Counted from the first letter of the stretch, positions 9,723 to 18,547 are shown. The stretch: DNA of 64,000 nt from Opitutia bacterium Tous-C4FEB (GCA_002304445.1 NEVA01000003.1:62001-126000), one strand, 5' to 3'. Numbers and translations are program-made. The notes: generated from the letters alone by a model not told the origin.

Positions 9723-10236
9723 TTACAACGTCACGACCCCGATTCCGAGCAATTGAAGATGAGCCGCGTCCGGGGCTGGCGGTGACTTTTCCCCGATGGG
9801 CATGCAGACCGCCGAACGCAGCCAGTTCGCAGCCGCGAGCAAGCGGTCCATCTTTGCCGCACTCACCGAAGCCCACGCGACGTATTGCCATCGCTCCGGT
9901 TCCGGGATCGATGCGGGAAAATCCCAAAGCCCTAGCAAGGCCGCGCCGGTTTCTACTTGGGTAAACTCGAGAATTGCCAGCTCGCTTTCGACCGCCTCTT
10001 CCGGAAATCCCGCGCGAGCGAAAGCGGAATATCGGCGATTCCGGCGCAATCAGCCACAACCGCGGCAACACCGCGCCCATCATCGCCGGTAAAACGAGCC
10101 CAACAGAAATAACTGCGCCCAGCGCCAGCTTCACCCAGAGCCCCGCGCCATAAAACCAAGTTCGCCAGCTCGTGGCCCAGAGACTCCCACCGGCGGCACC
10201 CGCCACAAACGCCATTAATCCCGCGCCCTCCGCCAC
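9723..10236 (-). pseudogene. Frameshifted small membrane protein gene
   Basis: Two overlapping minus-strand frames look like halves of one gene. The 5' part (GTG 10236 or ATG 10215) encodes two hydrophobic segments (LMAFVAGAAGGSLW; KLALGAVISVGLVLPAMMGA) and ends in RLWLIAPESP. After about 10040 that frame becomes Arg/Gly-rich shadow sequence. A second frame (9723-10049) then gives a plausible soluble tail with FPEEAVESELAILEFTQVET and GLWDFPASIPEPERWQYVAW. A one-base indel near 10000-10050, real or a sequencing error, would join them. Function unknown. It starts 17 bases after the hydrolase gene and is the last gene of the TetR-fabF run. Confidence 0.5.
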
Positions 10237-10253
10237 CGCGCTGCTGGCCCATC

Positions 10254-11096
10254 CTATAAAGCCGCCACGAACCTAACCGTTTCCGCCACCACTTCCGTCG
10301 TCGTCAGGATCCGCAAATGCCCGCGTCCCGGACACGGCACCAAACGCGCCCCACTCCACTGCGCCACGAACTCCTCCGAACCTGAATACTCGGTGTAGTC
10401 GTCTTGTGGATCATGAAAAACCAAGGCGGGGCATGGCGCCCGGCGCGCCACCACGCGCATATCCACATCCTCATCTTTCCAACCGACGCGTCGCTCCGCC
10501 GCCCCATAAAACAACGTCCGCACTTCAGGCGTCAGCTCAAGCCCCGCAGCCACCCTCTCCATGCGCCGACGGTGGCTCAGCGGGGGTGCAATCATCACCA
10601 ATCCTTTGGTCGTGAGTCCGATCATCGTCGCCATCGCCGCACTCGCCGCCCCCATCGAGTGGCCGATAAGCGCGTGCACCCCACCCCGCTGCACCGCGAT
10701 TTCCACGATGCACTCGGCCAAACGCGGCACCGATGCCTCGACTCCCGGCGACTCCCCGTGCGCGGGTCCGTCGAAGGCCACCACTTGAAAGCCCGCCGTC
10801 ACCAGAGGCGCCGCAAACGCGCCCAGTTGCGACCCCCGGCCCGCCCAGCCGTGCACCAGCCCCACCACGGGTGCAGTCTCACTTCCCCACGTCCAGGCCG
10901 CCAACGCGCCCGCCCGCGTCGTCAACATCCCGCGCCGGGCCGTCTCCATATACCCGGCCTCACGTGGCGGCATCCTCGACGGCGGCGGCGGGCGCAAAAA
11001 GACATCCACCGCCAGCTCCGCCAACTCATCCGCCGTTGCCACCTCCGGCCACACCAGCCCGGCCCGCTCGACGACAAACTTCAGCCGCTCATGCAT
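10254..11096 (-). CDS. Alpha/beta-hydrolase fold protein
   Basis: A 280-residue protein from ATG 11096 (MHERLKFVVERAG). The frame upstream overlaps fabF and is not protein-like. The hydrolase core shows the oxyanion strand LVHGWAGRGSQ, the DGPAHGES element and the nucleophile elbow ALIGHSMGAASAAMA (Ser in GHSMG). The acid comes from HDPQDDYTEY and the His from GRGHLRIL, so the triad is complete. It is likely an esterase, thioesterase or lipase-like enzyme. It lies 26 bases after fabF on the same strand, so a lipid-related role is a reasonable inference. Confidence 0.83.
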   Translation of the reverse strand: MHERLKFVVERAGLVWPEVATADELAELAVDVFLRPPPPSRMPPREAGYMETARRGMLTTRAGALAAWTWGSETAPVVGLVHGWAGRGSQLGAFAAPLVTAGFQVVAFDGPAHGESPGVEASVPRLAECIVEIAVQRGGVHALIGHSMGAASAAMATMIGLTTKGLVMIAPPLSHRRRMERVAAGLELTPEVRTLFYGAAERRVGWKDEDVDMRVVARRAPCPALVFHDPQDDYTEYSGSEEFVAQWSGARLVPCPGRGHLRILTTTEVVAETVRFVAAL

Positions 11097-11122
11097 CAAT
11101 CGACGGAAGCCAACCGTCCGCG

Positions 11123-12445
11123 TTAAACTCGACCGACGACGAGCGAAGCATTTGTCCCGCCGAACCCGAAGCTGTTCGCGAGGGCGTAGTCGACGCGCTT
11201 CGTCACTGCCACGTTGGGCGTGAAATTCAGCCCAAGCGCCGCACACGCGGGGTCGATGTTGTCCAAATTAATCGTGGGCGGAACCACGCCGTGATGCACG
11301 GCCAGCACCGCGGCGAGCGCGCCGAGCGCACCCGCACCGCCGAGCAGGTGCCCGGTCATGGATTTCACGCCGCTCACATGCAGCGTCGCCTTCGCGTCGG
11401 CAAACACGGCCGCGATCGCCGTCGCTTCCTCCCCGTCACCGCCCGGGGTCGAGGTCGCGTGCGCCGACACATAGCCGACCGACACGGGCTTCACGCCCGC
11501 ATCAGCCAGCGCCAGTTCCATCGCCCGCCGCGATCCCTCGGCCTCGGGCGCCAGCGACGAAAGATGATACGCATCGCCCGACGCCGCATAACCGCTCAGC
11601 TCGGCGTAGATCCGCGCTCCCCGCGCTTTTGCATGCTCATATTCTTCGAGCACCATCGCCACGGCACCTTCGCCGATCACGAACCCGTCGCGATCGGTGT
11701 CGTAGGGCCGCGACGCCTTTTCCGGCGCGTCGTTCCGGGTCGAGAGCGCCCGCATCTGCGCAAACGCGCCCACTGAAAGCGGACTGATCGCCGCCTCGGA
11801 ACCGCCCGCGATCATCACATCGGCCTCACCGCGCTGGATAACCCGCAACGATTCGCCGAGCGAATGCCCGCTCGTCGCGCACGCCGCCGTGTTGCTCATG
11901 TTGGGTCCCCGCGCATCGAGTAAAATCGCCAACTGTCCCGAGAGAATGTTTGGCGCAACTTGGATGATGAAGAACGGCGAAATCTTCCGAAACCCACCCG
12001 TCTTCCACGTCTCATGCATCGCCTCAATCTCAGGCAGCCCGCCCAAACCCACGCCCATGTTGATCGCCAACCGCTCGGGCCGAAGCGTCGCCCGGACCGC
12101 ATCGAGCCCCGAATCCACATACGCCTCAAGCCCCGCCCCGAGCCCGAGCTGGGTGAAGCGCCCGAGCTTCTTCACTTCTTTGGGCGTGAGGGGAGCCAAC
12201 ACCGGCTCTCCCGCCGCACCGCGGGGATGCACCGGCGTCGCAATCGGTTTGGTCGGGTCGTAGTTTTTGACCTCGCCCGCGATCTGCGCGGTGCAACCCG
12301 TCGCGTCGAACCGCGTCAGCTTCCCGATGCCGCTACGCCCGGCCGTCAGCGACGCCCAAGTCTCCGCCACCGAATTTCCGACGGGCGTCACCGCCCCCAA
12401 CCCCGTGATAACGACCCGCCGCCGATTACTCTGTGTTGTGTTCAT
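11123..12445 (-). CDS. fabF: Beta-ketoacyl-ACP synthase II
   Basis: A 440-residue thiolase-fold enzyme from ATG 12445 (MNTTQSNRRRVVITGLG). It condenses malonyl-ACP with acyl-ACP in fatty-acid elongation. The catalytic Cys is in NTAACATSGHSL (about residue 189). The two His are in YVSAHATSTPGGD and SMTGHLLGGAGALG. The C-terminal NSFGFGGTNASLV motif is present. It lies 23 bases downstream of a TetR gene, with an alpha/beta hydrolase after it and no acyl carrier protein nearby. This may therefore be a second, regulated KAS II rather than the core copy. Confidence 0.93.
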   Translation of the reverse strand: MNTTQSNRRRVVITGLGAVTPVGNSVAETWASLTAGRSGIGKLTRFDATGCTAQIAGEVKNYDPTKPIATPVHPRGAAGEPVLAPLTPKEVKKLGRFTQLGLGAGLEAYVDSGLDAVRATLRPERLAINMGVGLGGLPEIEAMHETWKTGGFRKISPFFIIQVAPNILSGQLAILLDARGPNMSNTAACATSGHSLGESLRVIQRGEADVMIAGGSEAAISPLSVGAFAQMRALSTRNDAPEKASRPYDTDRDGFVIGEGAVAMVLEEYEHAKARGARIYAELSGYAASGDAYHLSSLAPEAEGSRRAMELALADAGVKPVSVGYVSAHATSTPGGDGEEATAIAAVFADAKATLHVSGVKSMTGHLLGGAGALGALAAVLAVHHGVVPPTINLDNIDPACAALGLNFTPNVAVTKRVDYALANSFGFGGTNASLVVGRV

Positions 12446-12468
12446 AAATTGGAAATAGCTCCGGTCCC

Positions 12469-13050
12469 TTAGCAAAACTCCTCGCGCAACATCCGCCGCG
12501 CCGAGCTCAACAACGCATCACTCCGCTCCGGCGTATCCGCCGCCCGCGCGAACAGCAACGCCCCCACCAGCGAACTCATCAGATGGGTCACGCGGTCCCG
12601 GTTTTTCTCCTCATCCCGCGCCAGCCGCAGGGCCGCGCACAGTCGATCCAGATGCCGCGCAAATCCCCGCGCGTATCCCGCCCTGCCCGCACCGTCGAGC
12701 CTCGCCATATCCGCGCCCACCGCGACGACCAGACAACCGGACCCCCGATTGTCCCGGTGTCGGGCCGAAAGATAACTGTCGATGAGCAACCGCGCCCGTT
12801 GCCCGGCGGTCGGCAGCCCCGCGATCCGCTCCAAATTGCCCACCGCCGCGTCAAACGCGTCGGTGCACGCCTCGGCCACAAGCGCCGCTTTGTCCTCAAA
12901 ATGCGCATAAAATCCCCCGTGAGTCAGCCCCGCCCGACGCATCACTTCGTCCACGCCGGTGTTTTCCACTCCGCGTTCCCGAAACGCCGCGCTCGCCGCC
13001 GCCACGATTCGGCGCCGGGTGTCGAGTTTGTGCGTCGGAGGATAGCGCAT
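12469..13050 (-). CDS. TetR-family transcriptional repressor
   Basis: A 193-residue protein. The N-terminal TetR HTH (about 8-55) is textbook: TRRRIVAAASAAFRERGVEN, then VDEVMRRAGLTHGGFYAHF. The C-terminal domain is helical and Ala-rich, of the type that binds hydrophobic ligands. It is the first gene of a run with fabF and a hydrolase, so it probably controls a fatty-acid module. A 24-bp imperfect palindrome 13 bases upstream of the start suggests autorepression. Confidence 0.92.
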   Translation of the reverse strand: MRYPPTHKLDTRRRIVAAASAAFRERGVENTGVDEVMRRAGLTHGGFYAHFEDKAALVAEACTDAFDAAVGNLERIAGLPTAGQRARLLIDSYLSARHRDNRGSGCLVVAVGADMARLDGAGRAGYARGFARHLDRLCAALRLARDEEKNRDRVTHLMSSLVGALLFARAADTPERSDALLSSARRMLREEFC

Positions 13051-13063
13051 AGCACCAGAACCA

Positions 13064-13087
13064 TTGCCATGACGGTCGTCATATCAA
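13064..13087. promoter_or_regulatory. Probable TetR operator (palindrome)
   Basis: TTGccATGACG-gt-CGTCATatCAA has 11-base arms with 9 of 11 pairs complementary and a perfect inner 14-mer. It lies 13 bases upstream of the tetR start and between that gene and the HIT gene. Size and place match TetR-family operators. Confidence 0.6.
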
Positions 13088-13111
13088 CTCTGAAATCTCC
13101 CTGCCCGCGCT

Positions 13112-13140
13112 TTGACAACCATCCCGTCGCATCCTTTCTT
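13112..13140 (+). promoter_or_regulatory. Candidate sigma70-type promoter of the HIT gene
   Basis: TTGACA at 13112-13117, a 17-base spacer and a weak -10 TTTCTT at 13135-13140. Transcription would start at about 13147, only a few bases before the TTG start at 13150, implying a near-leaderless mRNA. Confidence 0.35.
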
Positions 13141-13149
13141 ACCCGTCCT

Positions 13150-13647
13150 TTGAACCCGCAGCAGCTTCACCCTTATTGGCGCATGGAATACATCGAAGCG
13201 CCGCGCTACCCGGCAGCCCTGAAGCGACCCTTCACCGAACTCCCCGCCCTCGGCGATGACCGCACCGCTCTGATTGTCCACCGGTCACCTTTTTCCTATC
13301 TGATCCTCAATCGCTTCCCCTACAACCCCGGGCATCTCCTTGCCGTGCCTTTTCGGGAAGTAAACGACCTGCTCGATCTCACGTCGCCCGAACGCGCCGA
13401 TCTTATGGAAGAGATCGTTTTCGGCCAAAAGCTTCTCCACGCCGTCCTAAAACCCGACGGCATCAACGTCGGTTTCAACCTCGGTTCCGCCGCCGGCGGC
13501 AGCATCGCCCATCTCCACGGTCACCTCGTGCCCCGCTGGTCGGGCGACAATAACTTCATGCCGGTTCTGGGCCAAACCCGCATCTTGCCCCAAGCCCTCG
13601 AAGCGATGTGGGACCGCCTCGCCGCGGTTGTCCCCACCTTGCTGTAA
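13150..13647 (+). CDS. HIT-family nucleotide hydrolase/transferase
   Basis: A 165-residue histidine-triad protein. The motif HLHGHLVPRW (His 121, 123, 125) is the catalytic HxHxH site that cleaves nucleotide phosphoramidates or dinucleoside polyphosphates, as in Ap4A phosphorylase-like proteins. I chose TTG 13150 because the product then contains HPYWRMEYI, matching the conserved WRMEYI start of this subfamily; ATG 13183 would remove half of it. LNRFPYNPGHLLAVP is the other conserved block. It stands between the tetR-fabF unit (divergent) and phoH. Confidence 0.9.
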   Translation: MNPQQLHPYWRMEYIEAPRYPAALKRPFTELPALGDDRTALIVHRSPFSYLILNRFPYNPGHLLAVPFREVNDLLDLTSPERADLMEEIVFGQKLLHAVLKPDGINVGFNLGSAAGGSIAHLHGHLVPRWSGDNNFMPVLGQTRILPQALEAMWDRLAAVVPTLL

Positions 13648-13738
13648 TCTTCCTCTTTCCGCTTAATCTTTCGTTTTCGTCCTCCGCCCCTGCCGTCCGA
13701 CCAGAAATCCGCCCGTCCCATTTCCCATCCCTCCGCGT

Positions 13739-14758
13739 TTGCACACCAAAACCCTCCATTTTCCCAGCGCCCGCCACTTGAGCGCGCTCTACGCCGGCTC
13801 CGACCAAAATCTCACGGCCGCCGAGGTCGCGCTCCACGTTCGACTCATCACGCGCGAAGACTGGCTGAAAATCGAACCCTCCGCGTCTGCCGCCACCGGC
13901 CCGCAACGCCCACCCGCCGAAGCCATCGCGCTCGCCGCGGATTTCTTTAACTTCCTCCACGCCGCCCGCAGCCAAGGTCTCGCCATCCGCACGCCGGACT
14001 TCCTCCGCATTCTGGAGACCTTTGTCCGCGGCGAGGGCGCCGACCTCAAAGCTCTTTACGCCGCGCCGCTCGTGATTGCCACCAACCGCAAGACGATCGT
14101 CCCAAAAACCCTCGGCCAAAAACTCTACCTCCAATCGATCCTCAAGAACCCGGTGGTCTTCGGCGTCGGTCCCGCTGGCACGGGCAAGACTTACCTCGCC
14201 ATGGCTGCCGCGGTTTCCGCACTGCTGAAGAACGAGGTTCAGCGCATCATTCTCACCCGCCCCGCCGTCGAGGCCGGCGAAGCCCTCGGCTTTCTCCCGG
14301 GTGATCTCGAGGAAAAGATCCTGCCCTACCTCCGACCGCTCTACGACGCGCTCGGCGACATGCTCGACCCCGCCGACGTCACCCGCCTCACCGAGAAGGG
14401 TGTGATCGAAATTGCCCCGCTGGCCTATATGCGCGGTCGCACGCTCTCCAACGCCTTTGTCGTGCTTGATGAGGCGCAGAACACCACGCCCGAGCAGATG
14501 ATGATGTTTCTCACGCGCCTGGGCGAAGAATCGCGAATGGTCGTCACCGGTGACATCACCCAAATCGATCTGCCCCGATCCAAACAAAGCGGCCTGCTCG
14601 AAGTCCGGCGCATTTTGCAAAACATTCCCGGCATCGAATTCCACACGTTCAGCGGCAGCGACGTCGTCCGGCATCCCTTGGTCCTGAAAATCATCGAAGC
14701 CTACGAAGCCTACCGCAATCCCATCGGTACCGATAACGGCCCGTCAGAGAAACGCTAG
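13739..14758 (+). CDS. phoH: PhoH-like P-loop ATPase (YbeZ type)
   Basis: A 339-residue protein with a TTG start. An N-terminal extension of ~120 residues precedes the PhoH ATPase domain. The Walker A is GVGPAGTGKTYLA (about residues 142-154) and the Walker B/DEAQ motif is FVVLDEAQNTTPEQ (about 240). TRPAVEAGEALGFLPGDLEE, VVTGDITQID and FSGSDVVRHPLV follow, all diagnostic of PhoH/YbeZ. YbeZ works with YbeY in ribosome quality control and 16S rRNA maturation. Here ybeY is two genes downstream, separated by the 7TM-HD gene, the common phoH-yqfF-ybeY order. Confidence 0.95.
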   Translation: MHTKTLHFPSARHLSALYAGSDQNLTAAEVALHVRLITREDWLKIEPSASAATGPQRPPAEAIALAADFFNFLHAARSQGLAIRTPDFLRILETFVRGEGADLKALYAAPLVIATNRKTIVPKTLGQKLYLQSILKNPVVFGVGPAGTGKTYLAMAAAVSALLKNEVQRIILTRPAVEAGEALGFLPGDLEEKILPYLRPLYDALGDMLDPADVTRLTEKGVIEIAPLAYMRGRTLSNAFVVLDEAQNTTPEQMMMFLTRLGEESRMVVTGDITQIDLPRSKQSGLLEVRRILQNIPGIEFHTFSGSDVVRHPLVLKIIEAYEAYRNPIGTDNGPSEKR

Positions 14759-14790
14759 GCCCCGCCTTTTTCCCGCCACCCTCTCGCCTC

Positions 14791-17175
14791 ATGTCCGTAA
14801 AAAACCAGTGGAAACTCCTCCTCGGCGGCCTCGGGGCGCGACGCCCCGCCACGTCGGCCGCGCGCTCCCCGGCGCGAGAATTCCTCGAGCGCAGTCGCCT
14901 CGTCTCCACGCTCATCTTCCTCGTTACTTTTACCGCCATCGTGCTCATCAGCTCGACCGGCATGACGTCGCTTCGCCAGCCGTTGCTCCCCGGCCAGACG
15001 GCCACGGCCCGCATCAACGCCGCCGCTTCGTTCACTTACGTCAGCCAAGAACGCACCGCGGCCGCCCGGGAGCAATTTCTTGACCGGGTCCCGCCGGTTT
15101 ACCGCCTTGAGTTTGACGCCTTCGAGCGCTTCGAGGCTGCCGCCCGCGACCTTCTCGCCCGTCTCGCCCTCTACGAAACGGCCCACCCTAAAGGCAGCCC
15201 GAGCCTAAGCTCTTATCGCAACGAACTCGCCGAAATCGCCGCCGCCTTCAACGCGATCGGTGCTTATCGCACCAGCCCCGAAGACCTCGCCGCCCTTCTC
15301 GCCGCCGGCGACGCCACGGCGAGGGCCGGCCTTTTTGAAACCGGGATCAGTGTGCTCCGCGAGCTTCACACCGAGGGCATTCACGACGCCGCCCTCGGCA
15401 ACCCCGGCAGCGGCGGCATCACCGTTTTCCAAGTTTCCACGCCCAACGGCTCAACCGCCCCGCGTCCCGTGCATTCGAGCGAAGACGCGTTTACCATCCT
15501 CCGCGTCAGTCTCGCCACCGAGGGCGTGCCCCGTCCCTCCGCGCAGGCCCTTTTCCGGTTTTTTCGCAACGGCATCACCACCAACGTCACCTTCGACCGC
15601 GCCGCCACCCAGCAACGCGAGACCGCCGCGGCCCGCGCCCTCGTGCCCATCTCGGTCAATGTGACCCGCGGCCAAACCCTCATCGAGCCGGGCGACCGCG
15701 TGACCCCGGAACAACACGAACTGCTCTCCGCTCACCGCCGCCACCTGCTGGAGCACGGCGACGCCGAACTCAACGAGGGCCTCGCCCTCTTCGGCCGCGT
15801 GCTCCTCGTGCTCGCGATGGTCCTTGCCTCCATCATTTACATCCGGCTCGAGGACGCAGAGACGCTCAGGAGCAACGTCCGCCTCGGGCTCCTCGCCCTC
15901 GTCGTCATTCTCAACCTCGGTCTCGTCCGTCTCGTCTACGCCCTCGGTGGGGCCGATTTCTTCGTGAACGATGGCTCGTGGGCCTCGACGCTGCCTTACG
16001 TCGCGCCCACCGCCTTCGCTCCGCTCATCGTCGCCATTCTCATCGACGCAGGCTCCGCCATCTTTATGGCGCTGCTCATTTCGATTTTCACCGGCGTAAT
16101 CTACGGCAACCGGCTCGATCTGCTCGTCCTCACTTTTCTCGCCTCCCTGGTCGCGATCTACTTCGCCCGCGACGCCCGGCGCCGCGGCCGCGTCGTGCGC
16201 TCCGCCGCCGCCGGCGGTCTTACGGTCGCGGTCTTCGCCGCCCTCATCGCCTTTGCCGACCAGACCCCGCTCGATACCCTCGCCCGCCAGATGTCGGCCG
16301 GCGTTCTCACCGGGCTCTTCACCGGCGTCGCCGTCGTTGGCCTGCTCCCGGTCCTCGAGTCTCTTTTCAAACGCACCACGGACATCACGCTTCTTGAGCT
16401 CACTGACTACAATCACCCTCTCTTGCGCCGCATGCAGCTCGAAGCACCGGGCACCTATCACCACTCACTCGTCGTCGCGCAACTCGCCGAAAACGCTTCC
16501 AACGCCATCGGCGCCAACCCGCTCCTCGCCCGCGTCTGCGCGCTCTTCCACGACATCGGTAAAACCGAACACCCGAATTTCTTCACGGAAAACCAACGCG
16601 ATCGCCAAAACCCCCACGACGACCTCGATCCGCTTGAATCCGCCCGGATAATCAAACGCCATGTCTCCGACGGCGTCGAACTCGCCGCCCGCCACCACCT
16701 CCCCCGCGCCGTGCTCGACGTCATCGCCCAACACCACGGCACCAACCTCGTCCGCTATTTTTACCAGCAAGCCGTCTCACTTTCGATTGCCCCGGGTTCC
16801 TCCACTTCGCCGGCGTCCGCCTCCGCCGCCCCAACCGGCGCCAATAGTTCGGCCTCGAAAATCCCCGACGACGCGCCCTTCCGCTACGATGGCCCGCGCC
16901 CTCAGTTTAAGGAGAGCGCCGTCATCGCCCTCGCCGACGGGGTCGAAGCCGCTTCTCGCTCCCTCCGCTCCGCCGACGCCGCGCAACTGGCCGCCCTGAT
17001 TGATAAAATTTTTCTCGATCGCATGGCGGAGAAGCAACTCGACGAAGCGCCGCTCACCTTCGAGGACCTCGCCCGCATCAAGAACAGCTTTCAGTTTACT
17101 TTACTCAACATGCTCCACGGCCGCGTCGCTTACCCCGCTCCCGAGTCCGCCAAGCCAGCCTCGGCCGGAGCTTGA
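14791..17175 (+). CDS. 7TM receptor with intracellular HD hydrolase (PgpH/YqfF type)
   Basis: A 794-residue inner-membrane protein. One N-terminal membrane anchor (about residues 40-58) is followed by a large extracytoplasmic 7TMR-HDED domain (about 60-330). A block of membrane helices covers about 335-530. The cytoplasmic HD domain has YHHSLVVAQLAENA, LFHDIGKTEHPNFF (HD near 589) and IAQHHGTNLV. In PgpH this domain hydrolyses cyclic-di-AMP; that activity is inferred by family here. A Ser/Ala/Pro-rich insert of about 30 residues (nt 16795-16880) lies in the HD domain before FRYDGPRPQFKESAVIALAD. It sits between phoH and ybeY. Confidence 0.92.
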   Translation: MSVKNQWKLLLGGLGARRPATSAARSPAREFLERSRLVSTLIFLVTFTAIVLISSTGMTSLRQPLLPGQTATARINAAASFTYVSQERTAAAREQFLDRVPPVYRLEFDAFERFEAAARDLLARLALYETAHPKGSPSLSSYRNELAEIAAAFNAIGAYRTSPEDLAALLAAGDATARAGLFETGISVLRELHTEGIHDAALGNPGSGGITVFQVSTPNGSTAPRPVHSSEDAFTILRVSLATEGVPRPSAQALFRFFRNGITTNVTFDRAATQQRETAAARALVPISVNVTRGQTLIEPGDRVTPEQHELLSAHRRHLLEHGDAELNEGLALFGRVLLVLAMVLASIIYIRLEDAETLRSNVRLGLLALVVILNLGLVRLVYALGGADFFVNDGSWASTLPYVAPTAFAPLIVAILIDAGSAIFMALLISIFTGVIYGNRLDLLVLTFLASLVAIYFARDARRRGRVVRSAAAGGLTVAVFAALIAFADQTPLDTLARQMSAGVLTGLFTGVAVVGLLPVLESLFKRTTDITLLELTDYNHPLLRRMQLEAPGTYHHSLVVAQLAENASNAIGANPLLARVCALFHDIGKTEHPNFFTENQRDRQNPHDDLDPLESARIIKRHVSDGVELAARHHLPRAVLDVIAQHHGTNLVRYFYQQAVSLSIAPGSSTSPASASAAPTGANSSASKIPDDAPFRYDGPRPQFKESAVIALADGVEAASRSLRSADAAQLAALIDKIFLDRMAEKQLDEAPLTFEDLARIKNSFQFTLLNMLHGRVAYPAPESAKPASAGA

Positions 17176-17234
17176 GGCCGCCCTCTCCGCCTCCTTTGAC
17201 TGGCACCCTTTCACGCGTAGTCGCGGCTCAAACC

Positions 17235-17732
17235 ATGCCCCACGCCACCGCCCGCGAGATCACCATCGCCAACCGCTACCCCCGCTTGCGCCTCGACCGC
17301 GCCGCCCTCATCCGCGCCATCCGCACCCTCGACACGGAATTCCCGAAATCAAGGAGCGCACCGCCGACATCAAAATTTCCATCCTGCCCGCCCGGCGAAC
17401 TTTCTCTCGTCTTCCTCACCGATCCCGCGCTCGCCGAGCTCCACGGCACATTTCTTGACGATCCGACCGTCACCGACGTCATCACCTTCGAAGGCGACCC
17501 CGCCCACGGCACCGCGGGCGAGATCTGCATTTCGGTTGATGCCGCGCTTCGCCAAACCGCTCCGCGGGCCAAAGCCGCCTTCGCCGCCGAACTTCTCCTT
17601 TACGTTGTCCACGGCTGGCTTCACCTCGCCGGTTACGACGATCTGCAACCCGCCAAAAAACGCCTTATGCGCCGCGCCGAAGCCCGCGCCCTCCGCCTGC
17701 TCGGCCCGCAGACAATTTTCACGCTGCGCTGA
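17235..17732 (+). CDS. ybeY: YbeY endoribonuclease (rRNA maturation factor)
   Basis: A 165-residue protein from ATG 17235 (MPHATAREITIANRYP); the frame is open upstream without a convincing start. The family signature is VHGWLHLAGYDD, with zinc-ligand His 126 and 130. The third position, usually His (GYDH), is Asp 136. SLVFLTDPALAELH, TDVITFEGD and GEICISVDAA are the other conserved blocks. YbeY trims 16S rRNA 3' ends and takes part in ribosome quality control. It lies 60 bases after the 7TM-HD gene and in the same unit as phoH. Confidence 0.92.
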   Translation: MPHATAREITIANRYPRLRLDRAALIRAIRTLDTEFPKSRSAPPTSKFPSCPPGELSLVFLTDPALAELHGTFLDDPTVTDVITFEGDPAHGTAGEICISVDAALRQTAPRAKAAFAAELLLYVVHGWLHLAGYDDLQPAKKRLMRRAEARALRLLGPQTIFTLR

Positions 17733-17800
17733 AATCCGTTTCCTTTTTCCACCGCGTTTTTCCGTGCATCGCCCGCTCCCGAACCGCTAATTCTACCAGC

Positions 17801-18475
17801 ATGTCCGTGACGTCATCTCTACCCAACACCGAGTCCCGCTTGGTCACCTTTCGCAACGCCTTCATTTCCGGCGCCCTCCTGCTCGCCCCGCTGATCGTCA
17901 CCGTCTGGGCCTTTGCCCAAATCATCGCGCTCGTCGGCGGCACGGTGCGTCCGCTCTTTTTTGACCGCCTGCCCGCCACGTTGCGCGACCTGCCGTTTCT
18001 CTGGGATGTCGTCAGTACCATCAGCGTCGTGCTCATCGTGACCGCCCTCGGCTATGTCTCGCGCTATGTCTTCGGAAAATTTTTCGTCAGCATTGGCGAG
18101 CGCTTCATGCTCAGCATCCCCGGCGTCAGCGCGGTGTACAATACGGTCAAACAGATCGTCGACACGTTCGGCACGCAGAATAAAAACCTCTTTAACCAAG
18201 TCGTGCTCGTCGAATTCCCCCGGCCCGGCATTTGGGCCATCGGCTTTCTGACCAACAAAACCCAAGGGGAAGCTCAGGCCAAAACCGCCGAGGAGGTCTG
18301 GACCGTATTCGTCCCCACGACCCCAAATCCCACCAGCGGCTTCCTGATGCTTTTTCCCACCCGCGACATCACTCCTCTCGAAATGAGCGTCGGCGAGGGC
18401 ATGAAGATGATCATTTCCGGCGGAGCCGTCGTCCCCCCTTGGCCGGCCGTCAAAGCCGCCGATCTCGCCAAGTAA
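17801..18475 (+). CDS. DUF502 family membrane protein
   Basis: A 224-residue protein with two membrane segments, at about residues 22-45 (SGALLLAPLIVTVWAFAQII) and 65-90 (VVSTISVVLIVTALGYVSRY). A conserved C-terminal domain follows, with SIPGVSAVYNTVKQIVDTF and VFVPTTPNPTSGFLMLFP, the DUF502 signature, then EGMKMIISGG. The function of the family is not established. It is co-directional with ybeY and recO-like genes and probably in the same unit. Confidence 0.88.
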   Translation: MSVTSSLPNTESRLVTFRNAFISGALLLAPLIVTVWAFAQIIALVGGTVRPLFFDRLPATLRDLPFLWDVVSTISVVLIVTALGYVSRYVFGKFFVSIGERFMLSIPGVSAVYNTVKQIVDTFGTQNKNLFNQVVLVEFPRPGIWAIGFLTNKTQGEAQAKTAEEVWTVFVPTTPNPTSGFLMLFPTRDITPLEMSVGEGMKMIISGGAVVPPWPAVKAADLAK

Positions 18476-18547
18476 CTCCCGCGCCCACGCGCCCTGATTC
18501 CGATTGTCCCAATCGGGTTTCGGGTCTCAGAAACCGAGAATTTCCCG

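Noticed and set aside
9682-10020. 3' part of the 184-codon frame of the small membrane protein gene
   Set aside because: After about 10040 the frame is Arg/Gly-rich shadow; the alternative frame (9723-10049) looks like the true continuation.
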